From Cyclobacteriaceae bacterium (GTDB lineage: Bacteria > Bacteroidota > Bacteroidia > Cytophagales > Cyclobacteriaceae), in the NCBI GenBank assembly GCA_023151255.1, contig JAKLJG010000008.1:62001-126000 (forward strand): a stretch of 64,000 nucleotides of DNA. The letters run 5' to 3'. The position numbers were made by a program, and so were the translations under genes. The notes below the pieces were generated by a model that made no database searches, was not told the origin of the DNA, and saw only the letters and a list, made by a program, of their open reading frames with translations. Positions 58,160 through 64,000 of the stretch are shown piece by piece. Positions within the stretch are counted from its first letter, which is position 1; every line of letters starts with the position of its first letter.

Positions 58160-58247
58160 GCCTCCTTACCTGCCTGCCGGCAGGCAGGGCTCAGCTGGTA
58201 GAAGCACTGACTTGCAATCGGTCAGTAGGTAAAACCAGAATTATTTA
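58160..58247 (+). pseudogene. Broken tRNA-Thr copy 2 with palindrome in the D arm
   Basis: Tandem duplicate of copy 1 (88 versus 87 bases) with two small differences: GAAGCACTGAC for GAGTACTGAC, and TTGCAATCG for TTGTAATCG in the anticodon loop. It ends with the same GTAAAACCAGAATTATTTA directly before the intact tRNA-Thr and lacks the T arm. Confidence 0.8.
58169..58188. repeat. 20-bp perfect palindrome, copy 2
   Basis: Identical to the palindrome at 58082-58101 and in the same position of the second broken tRNA copy. Confidence 0.9.
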
Positions 58248-58320
<73 letters not shown>

Positions 58321-58339
58321 CTTTGGTTATAGCGTGGTT

Positions 58340-58364
58340 AGCAATCTAATTCCTCTTGCTTTTT
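58340..58364 (+). terminator. Weak hairpin after tRNA-Thr
   Basis: AGCAA and TTGCT form a 5-bp stem with an 11-base loop followed by TTTTATTT. It may end the tRNA transcript, but the stem is short. Confidence 0.3.
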
Positions 58365-58501
58365 ATTTAGTTTACTTAAAGTCTACCTGAGTATTTATTT
58401 TCTTTATAGCCAGTAGTCCGCCCGTATCTACAGCCCAACTGTCTGATTAAGTCAAAACCACTTCACATAATTTCTGCTATGCAAACTGGAATTGTAAAGC
58501 C

Positions 58502-58846
58502 TTACCTGAGGTGGTCGTTCAATAAGGATTCGATTTCTGCAATTGTAGTGCTGCCCCTGCGCAGGATGCAATACTGTTGCTTAGTGCCTGAACTTATTGT
58601 TATTGCACTTGTTCCTTTTTCACGGTTTTCAACTTGGTCCTGCTTGTTACTCATTGCTCTTTCTAATATCTGAATTACTGACTGTTTTTCCTGGGTGGTC
58701 AGCATAACTGTTTTTGGCTCACCTCCACTGTACGTTCCGGTTGAACTATCGACCGGTTGAACAGGGTCATAGGTTAAGGTGCTTCCCCGCAGGGTGTACA
58801 AGTTCCTGTTTCCGTCAACGTATTGGTAAACAACATCAGGCCCCAT
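58502..58846 (-). CDS. Small protein of unknown function, possibly a frameshifted lipoprotein
   Basis: The ORF track starts with a TTG at 58897; the first ATG in frame is 58846, giving 114 residues. The segment SSTGTYSGGEPKTVMLT and the charged C-terminal half recall small Bacteroidota lipoproteins, but I do not know the family. There is no signal peptide in this frame. Another frame just upstream starts with ATG at 58887 and reads MRTLILFISITCA then stop, which looks like the missing signal sequence. A single missing base near 58852 would join the two. Either the gene is broken, or there is a sequence error, or translation starts at 58846. Confidence 0.55.
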   Translation of the reverse strand: MGPDVVYQYVDGNRNLYTLRGSTLTYDPVQPVDSSTGTYSGGEPKTVMLTTQEKQSVIQILERAMSNKQDQVENREKGTSAITISSGTKQQYCILRRGSTTIAEIESLLNDHLR

Positions 58847-59063
58847 CAAGCACAGGTAATGGATATAAACAGGATCAGCGTACGCATGTAGTAACAACCG
58901 AACTGCGGTATAAATTTATACCATTCTTCTGTTATTTACCCGAACCGGCTGGGTTTGTGTAAAGCCATACAAAATCCTGGTAATAACCATTTACAATGGA
59001 ACTTCGCGGGCACTGAAGGTAAGGGTGAGCCTAAAAAGCAAGTTGGTCTTCCATGATGACGGC

Positions 59064-59089
59064 CTACAGTCTTTGCTGTAGTTTTTTTT
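59064..59089 (+). terminator. Terminator-like hairpin with no clear upstream gene
   Basis: CTACAG, loop TCTTTG, CTGTAG, then eight T. It is oriented for + strand transcripts, yet the flanking genes on both sides (58502-58846 and 59119-61020) are on the minus strand. The nearest + gene is tRNA-Thr, about 740 bases upstream. Confidence 0.5.
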
Positions 59090-59118
59090 CATACTGTATC
59101 ACTTACTCGGGTATTTAG

Positions 59119-61020
59119 CTATTGATTTTGAGGCAACCATACGGTGAAGGTTGTACCCTGGCCCGGTGTGCTTTGAACATGTATTTTGCCGTTATGCATA
59201 CCAACCATTTCACGGCAAAGCATCAGGCCGAGGCCGGTGCCCCGTTCACCACCGGTACCCCGTTGGGTTTTCATTTCGCTAACATTGAAGAGGTTTTCAA
59301 CCTGTTTGGCAGTCATGCCAATACCGGTATCGGTAACCACTAATTCAATGGCGCCATCTGTGGTTTCGGCAGTTACAGTTACACTTCCACCGGCATGGGT
59401 ATATTTAATAGCATTGTGTACCAGGTTGCGTAGTATCAGGTCTATTTGATTTCGGTCGGCCATCATACTGATACCGGCCGGCACATTATTAACCAGTGTA
59501 ATTGATTTAGCATGAGCAGCATCGGCAAAAAGGGTAAAGCACCGGGTTACCAATTCGTGTGTTGCCTGGCGGGTAGGGTTGAAGGTAAATCCACTTAACT
59601 GGGAATGCCCCCATTGTAACAGGTTTTCGAGGGTTTCATTCGTACCAACAACCAGGTGGTTTAATTTGGGAGCAAAGAGTTTAAACTCTTCCTCACTGAT
59701 TTCATTGCGCAGCAACATGCCCAGTAAACCTTTCAGGCTTACCAGCGGGCTGCGTAAGTCATGACCGATGATGGAGAAGAATTTATCCTTAATGTCGTTG
59801 GCTTGTTTAAGTTTTTCATTTTGCGTTTCAATCTCTTCATTTTTTTCCTTCAGTACCTTATTGGCTTGTTGCCGTAGCCGGTTGTTTCGCAACACCAATC
59901 CGATAATGGCTGCCATCATAATAAAGGTTACGGCAAAGCCAATACTGAAGATAAGTTGCTCCCTGCGAGCCTGCTCATTGGCTTGTTCTAATTCAACTAT
60001 TCGGGCTTCCCTTTTTTCTTCCTCAAACTTCAGTTTGGCCATCAGGGCTTTTTGTGAAGTTTCCCAATTTACAAGTGAGTCTTTCAGTTGTGTATATCCA
60101 ATGTAGTTCTGTAAGGCTTGTTGAAAATCTCCAAGGTTGGCATAGGCTTTCGAAAGCCCCAGGTAAGATTCTTTAAGTACTTCACGAAGATTAAGTTGCC
60201 TGCTTTCGTTGGCAGCTTCCCTAAAATAGCTTAGCGCAATTTTATGCTGACCCTGTTGCAGGTATATATTGCCAATAAGCGATTTGTTGTACGACATTAC
60301 TGCAAAATCTTTCACTTTTTCTGCCTCCCTGATGGAGCGGTTAAGGAATTTGAGCGCTGAATCGGCTTGATCCTGCTGCATATAGATAAGGCCCTTGCTG
60401 TTATAGTTAAAACTCAGCAATTGCTTATCGTTTAGCGAATCAGATAAATATATTCCCCGGTCGGCTAAACGGTGTGCCTCTTCCAGATTTTGATTGGTGC
60501 TTGCATAAATCCATGTAATATTTCCACAAAAGGCAGCTATGTTGCGCTTATCATCCAACCGCTGATAAATGGCCAATGCATTTAGCTGGTATTGTAGGGC
60601 TTGGTCATACTGCTTTAGGCCGAAGGTGTGAATGTTTCCCAAAACCCGGTAGGCGAGGGCCATGCCCAGTGAGTCCTGCTGTTTAAGGGCCAGTTTCAAT
60701 GATTCGGTGATTAGCTCAACAGCACGTGCATAGTTGCTCTGTCTGAACTCATATTCGCCCAGGCGATTCAGGGCAAGTATTTCACCATGGGGGTAAGCAG
60801 TTTTTCGCGCAAGTTCAAGCGCCTCGTTAGCATACCAGTTGGCCTGGTCGGGTTGATAGGCGAGGTAGCGGTTAGAGAGATCGTTCAGAATATCAATTCG
60901 TGTTTTTGTTGTTGTTGATCCTCCAAGTTCCCGTTTCAGGCTGTCAATTGCCGGTAACTGTGCCAAGGCATGCCCAACAAACAACCAACACACCACAACA
61001 AAAAGCCTGTTTTTATCCAC
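59119..61020 (-). CDS. TPR-containing sensor histidine kinase
   Basis: 633 residues. Signal peptide (cut near ALAQ), a periplasmic array of about six TPR-like repeats (residues about 60-310), a transmembrane helix at about 356-377, a coiled-coil linker, HisKA with His420 (SIIGHDLRSPL) and an HATPase domain with N box NLVHNAIKYTH and G boxes TDTGIG and GTGLGL. No receiver or output domain is fused and no response regulator gene is adjacent, so the partner is elsewhere. The signal sensed is unknown. Confidence 0.93.
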   Translation of the reverse strand: MDKNRLFVVVCWLFVGHALAQLPAIDSLKRELGGSTTTKTRIDILNDLSNRYLAYQPDQANWYANEALELARKTAYPHGEILALNRLGEYEFRQSNYARAVELITESLKLALKQQDSLGMALAYRVLGNIHTFGLKQYDQALQYQLNALAIYQRLDDKRNIAAFCGNITWIYASTNQNLEEAHRLADRGIYLSDSLNDKQLLSFNYNSKGLIYMQQDQADSALKFLNRSIREAEKVKDFAVMSYNKSLIGNIYLQQGQHKIALSYFREAANESRQLNLREVLKESYLGLSKAYANLGDFQQALQNYIGYTQLKDSLVNWETSQKALMAKLKFEEEKREARIVELEQANEQARREQLIFSIGFAVTFIMMAAIIGLVLRNNRLRQQANKVLKEKNEEIETQNEKLKQANDIKDKFFSIIGHDLRSPLVSLKGLLGMLLRNEISEEEFKLFAPKLNHLVVGTNETLENLLQWGHSQLSGFTFNPTRQATHELVTRCFTLFADAAHAKSITLVNNVPAGISMMADRNQIDLILRNLVHNAIKYTHAGGSVTVTAETTDGAIELVVTDTGIGMTAKQVENLFNVSEMKTQRGTGGERGTGLGLMLCREMVGMHNGKIHVQSTPGQGTTFTVWLPQNQ

Positions 61021-61188
61021 GCTGAAAAATACTTAAACATTCGTAAAAAGAAGAATTGCACATTTGAATCTGGTATTTAATTACATTCAATTAACCGAAA
61101 TATTCCATCTACCAGGAATTCCGCTTCAAAATCAGTGCATTATTTTGCCATTTACCTGTGTTGACTTATTGACAGCCGGTTGGATAGA

Positions 61189-61959
61189 TTATTCTTCTTC
61201 TATTCCCCAGCAAGGCAGGCACAGTTTGCTTTCAAGGTTGCTTTCAATCTCATCAGGTAGGGCCGGAAAAAAGTTGATACCTGTAATGCGTTCTAAACTG
61301 TCAATGGTAACGGCAAAGTGTTTAAGCGGCAGGTTTGATTTTTCATTGGACAAAATGAATGCAATTGCCTTTTGATTTTGATAACGGTACACCAGGAGTG
61401 CTTTATAAAAATAGGCCGGTACACTCACCCGGTTTGGACCGATAACCGGAAGATTATCGGATAATACCGGACCTGTAACAATAAAAACTGCCGTGTCTTG
61501 TTGTGCCCAGGTGCGTGCCTGTTCTTCCAGTCGTTTCCAGATGCCGCGGTTAAATGAAGGAACCTGCGGGCTGATGTTGCTGAAGTAAAATGATTCCTTC
61601 ATGGCTTCGGCCGACCAGCTCATATCGGCAGCAGGGGCCAGGTGGCCGCGATCGTAACCGCTGCCTTTGTAGTCGGCTTGTGTGGCGGTACCTGTGTTAA
61701 TTTTTGGATCAGGTAAAAATTTGTCGGATCGCTCAACTCCTTTTTGTGTTTCTTCCAAGGTTAACTCATAGGCAACCCAATTTGCTTGTTCGTGTATTTC
61801 GTTGTACACCAGGCTGAAGCCCGTGTGTTGAATCAGCTCTTCGCCAGTTTGCAGCAGGGGGATTTCCAACCCCGGGGGGTTGTCCACATTCACACTTTTA
61901 ACTGACGAACACATACTCATAAGCAGAATTACCACAACGCAAACAACTTTCTTATTCAT
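61189..61959 (-). CDS. Secreted DNA/RNA non-specific endonuclease (beta-beta-alpha-metal type)
   Basis: 256 residues. The N-terminal hydrophobic stretch ends near MSMC, suggesting export and perhaps lipidation. The active-site motif DRGHLAPAADM contains the catalytic His, and FSNISPQVPSFNRGIW carries the metal-binding Asn. It cleaves DNA and RNA with Mg and is probably nutritional or a clean-up nuclease in the periplasm or at the surface. It is divergent from the gene at 62002. Confidence 0.92.
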   Translation of the reverse strand: MNKKVVCVVVILLMSMCSSVKSVNVDNPPGLEIPLLQTGEELIQHTGFSLVYNEIHEQANWVAYELTLEETQKGVERSDKFLPDPKINTGTATQADYKGSGYDRGHLAPAADMSWSAEAMKESFYFSNISPQVPSFNRGIWKRLEEQARTWAQQDTAVFIVTGPVLSDNLPVIGPNRVSVPAYFYKALLVYRYQNQKAIAFILSNEKSNLPLKHFAVTIDSLERITGINFFPALPDEIESNLESKLCLPCWGIEEE

Positions 61960-62001
61960 GGTATTTTGTACCTTTATCAGCAGACAAAGATAGGATCGTG
62001 T

Positions 62002-62484
62002 ATGACCAGACTTCTGATTTCAGCGGCAATTATTCTTAGCGCTCCTTCGCTACTGGCGCAGGAGGTTCCATTTAAGCCTGATTCAGAATTTGAATTACAC
62101 ATCAGCATGAACTTTAAAGTACGCCCACCAGCTGATGTAACTAAAATTAAGATTGAAGAGACTTTTGGCGAATACGAAAAGCGAACCAGCAACACCCCGC
62201 TGCCATTCGTTATACTTTTGCTTAATGTTGTTAAGGCCAGTGAAGAAGAAGTTCGCTTGTCGGTATCCAAAAATGGCAAAGCGTATTATTCCCGAAAGGT
62301 TGAAACCGGAAAGGATGTGAAGCTGGACATCGGGTTTTCTGATGACATTAAAGATCGCACAATAGAGCATGAATATGAGATTACCTTTTTTACAGATCGT
62401 AAAAAGCCCGTGAGCCGTATTCTCATCTACTTTAGCGAAGAAGGCGATTACCTGGTAAACGGGGTAAAACGCGGACGAATATAA
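62002..62484 (+). CDS. Small secreted protein of unknown function
   Basis: The ORF track uses TTG at 61966; ATG at 62002 (MTRLLISAAIILSAPSLLAQ) gives a clear signal peptide and 160 residues. The mature part alternates charged and hydrophobic residues as in beta strands and ends VNGVKRGRI. I do not recognise a family. Upstream is a short divergent gap to the nuclease gene. Confidence 0.75.
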   Translation: MTRLLISAAIILSAPSLLAQEVPFKPDSEFELHISMNFKVRPPADVTKIKIEETFGEYEKRTSNTPLPFVILLLNVVKASEEEVRLSVSKNGKAYYSRKVETGKDVKLDIGFSDDIKDRTIEHEYEITFFTDRKKPVSRILIYFSEEGDYLVNGVKRGRI

Positions 62485-62591
62485 ATAACCTATCGGCCTC
62501 TTGTCCGGCTTCCTGGCAAATCATATAACAAGTAATCACCCTGTATCCTGATTGACTTTTTATCCGTTAATTCGCAAAAAAAAATCGTTGC

Positions 62592-64000
62592 ATGAGATTT
62601 ATTCGAGTTATTGTTTTGACCATTCTGCCGTTACTTACTCTTTCCCAGTCACGCCAACCAGATGCGAGTCAGATCAGGCTAAAACTTAAGAAGCTGAACT
62701 TTCTGGGGTCGGTGTTGTATGTGGCGGCACACCCTGATGATGAGAATACCCGGGTAATTGCGTACCTGGCTAACGAGCGGCTGGCCACAACAGCGTATCT
62801 TTCGATGACCCGTGGTGATGGCGGCCAAAACCTGATTGGCCCTGAGATTCGCGATGAACTTGGGGTTATCCGCACGCAGGAGTTGCTCGCAGCGCGGAGA
62901 ATTGATGGCGGGCTCCAGTTTTTTACCCGCGCCAATGATTTCGGATTTTCAAAAAATGTTAACGAAACGCTGGCTACCTGGAGTAAGGATGAGATTCTAT
63001 CCGATGTGGTCAGGATATTCCGGCAATTTCAGCCGGATGTGGTGCTAAACCGTTTTCCGCCCAACGAACGTGCCGGCCATGGCCATCATACTGCTTCGGC
63101 TGTCCTGTCGCTCGAAGCATTTGATTTATCGGGCTCATCCGCGGCTTTTCCCGAACAATTAAAAACCTTACCGGTGTGGCAACCCAAACGGATTTACATG
63201 AACACCGGACGTTTTTTTAATAACACAATCAATGAAAACACTCCGGGTGTAACCGTACTGAATGTAGGCGGCTATAACGCACTGTTGGGCCAGTCGTATG
63301 CCGAGATAGCCGCCACCAGCCGCAGCCAGCATAAAAGCCAGGGATTCGGCTCACCCGGTCGCAGAGGCGATGCCAACGAATTTTTTGAACTGGCCAAAGG
63401 CGAGCCTGCTACGAAAGATATCTTTGAAGGAATCAATACAACATGGACACGTATAAAAGGCGGAGAAAAAATTATTCCGCTTGTTGATAAAGCTTTGAAG
63501 GACTTTAATCCGGAACAGCCTCATCTTATCGTTAACCAGTTGCTTCAGATTCGCAAGGCGATAGAAACCTTGGAGCACGGCATATGGAAGACCAGAAAAC
63601 TTAATGAGGTGAATCAGCTTATTCAGGATTGCCTTGGCCTGTTTGCCGAAGTAACATCAAACCAATACTGGATTGCCCCCGGTGAAAACCTCACGGCTTC
63701 GTTTGAAATTATCAACAGGTCGCCTACTAATGTAAAATTGAACACCATCCGTGGCAACGGACTCGCTTACGACACGCTTATTAATACATTGCTGAAAAAC
63801 AACACGCCCCTGCTTTTCAAAACAAAGCAAAACGTTAACGCTGTAGCATACTCTGATCCGTACTGGCTGCGCGAACCGCACTCGAAGGGATTGTTTACTG
63901 TAACTGACTTAAACCTGATCGGCAAACCAGAAAATGACCGGCCCCTTTGCGTTACCCTTACCTTTTCTATAAACGATGAACCACTTACCATACAAGCCCC
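62592..64000 (+). CDS. Secreted PIG-L family deacetylase, N-terminal part (runs off the window)
   Basis: Absent from the ORF track because no stop is reached; the frame is open from ATG 62592 to the end, about 469 residues. The signal peptide ends near LSQS. The zinc motif AHPDDE is at residues 46-51 and the second motif HGHH at about 163-166, as in PIG-L/LmbE N-acetylglucosamine deacetylases. The remaining visible part belongs to a longer form, about 800 residues in Bacteroidota, with a C-terminal domain beyond the window. The substrate is unknown. It is unrelated in role to bshB1, a short cytoplasmic member. Confidence 0.9.
   Translation, partial: MRFIRVIVLTILPLLTLSQSRQPDASQIRLKLKKLNFLGSVLYVAAHPDDENTRVIAYLANERLATTAYLSMTRGDGGQNLIGPEIRDELGVIRTQELLAARRIDGGLQFFTRANDFGFSKNVNETLATWSKDEILSDVVRIFRQFQPDVVLNRFPPNERAGHGHHTASAVLSLEAFDLSGSSAAFPEQLKTLPVWQPKRIYMNTGRFFNNTINENTPGVTVLNVGGYNALLGQSYAEIAATSRSQHKSQGFGSPGRRGDANEFFELAKGEPATKDIFEGINTTWTRIKGGEKIIPLVDKALKDFNPEQPHLIVNQLLQIRKAIETLEHGIWKTRKLNEVNQLIQDCLGLFAEVTSNQYWIAPGENLTASFEIINRSPTNVKLNTIRGNGLAYDTLINTLLKNNTPLLFKTKQNVNAVAYSDPYWLREPHSKGLFTVTDLNLIGKPENDRPLCVTLTFSINDEPLTIQA

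Noticed and set aside
58073-58247. The two 87/88-base units as a CRISPR-like array or as functional tRNAs (copy 2 even has a TGC-like anticodon loop)
   Set aside because: There are no spacers and the units are tandem copies of a tRNA 5' half. The T arm and the 3' acceptor strand are missing, so no cloverleaf forms.
58714-58962. 82-residue plus-strand ORF in the track
   Set aside because: It overlaps the more plausible minus-strand gene in a shadow frame, is rich in Cys, His and Arg and lacks any recognisable feature.
61064-61375. 103-residue plus-strand ORF in the track
   Set aside because: Its second half is the reverse of the endonuclease gene's 3' end and the first half has no recognisable feature.

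Overview
The window looks like part of a Bacteroidota chromosome, most likely Cytophagales. The reasons are a SusC/SusD pair, many lipoproteins and large VCBS/ASPIC proteins, promoters of the form TTTG-N19-21-TAnnTTTG (seen at rpsO and at both tRNA loci), a short primary sigma factor and a bacillithiol gene (bshB1). Gene density is high and no gene-free stretch exceeds 300 bases. The largest gaps are 58321-58501, 58898-59118 and 61021-61188; the first two hold only weak or orphan hairpins and I saw nothing in the third.

Region 1 (1-22553) is a polysaccharide/alpha-glucoside utilisation locus. It holds the 3' end of a susC, a susD with a strong terminator after it, and then a tightly packed co-directional run. 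That run contains three roughly 1,105-residue VCBS/ASPIC lipoprotein paralogues, a small lipoprotein, a secreted GH65 enzyme, a vanadium-haloperoxidase/PAP2-like lipoprotein, a DUF3179 membrane protein, an SLC45/GPH-type sugar transporter, a cytoplasmic GH13 alpha-glucosidase, a ROK kinase and a PfkB kinase. The likely flow is capture at the surface, partial hydrolysis in the periplasm, import, hydrolysis to glucose and phosphorylation.

Region 2 (22635-30599) looks like a sugar oxidation module: a GMC oxidoreductase, its Tat-signal small subunit, a monohaem lipoprotein cytochrome c, a Gfo/Idh/MocA oxidoreductase, two xylose-isomerase-like TIM barrels and a nucleoside/H+ symporter-type MFS protein.

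Region 3 (30692-42199) is an alpha-glucan operon: amylase lipoprotein, GlgE, a TreS-like/maltokinase fusion, GlgB and a GH57/DUF3536 protein. The TreS-like half of the fusion has Ala where the catalytic nucleophile Asp should be, plus other active-site changes, while the maltokinase half is intact. This is the most interesting observation in the window. It suggests a GlgE pathway fed by maltose rather than trehalose, with a TreS pseudoenzyme acting as scaffold.

Region 4 (43431-47220, minus strand) holds pgi, pfkA and a ROK glucokinase, plus a CAU tRNA with its own promoter and terminator.

Region 5 (47326-58021) is housekeeping: START-like protein, LptF/G-type permease, rpsO, pnp, rpoD, trxB-bshB1, pdxH, YqgE/AlgH and a DUF349 protein.

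Region 6 (58031-64000) starts with a tRNA-Thr preceded by two broken tRNA-Thr copies, each carrying the same 20-bp perfect palindrome in the D arm. It continues with a possibly frameshifted small lipoprotein gene, a TPR sensor histidine kinase, a DNA/RNA endonuclease, a small secreted protein and a truncated secreted PIG-L deacetylase that the ORF track misses because it runs off the window.
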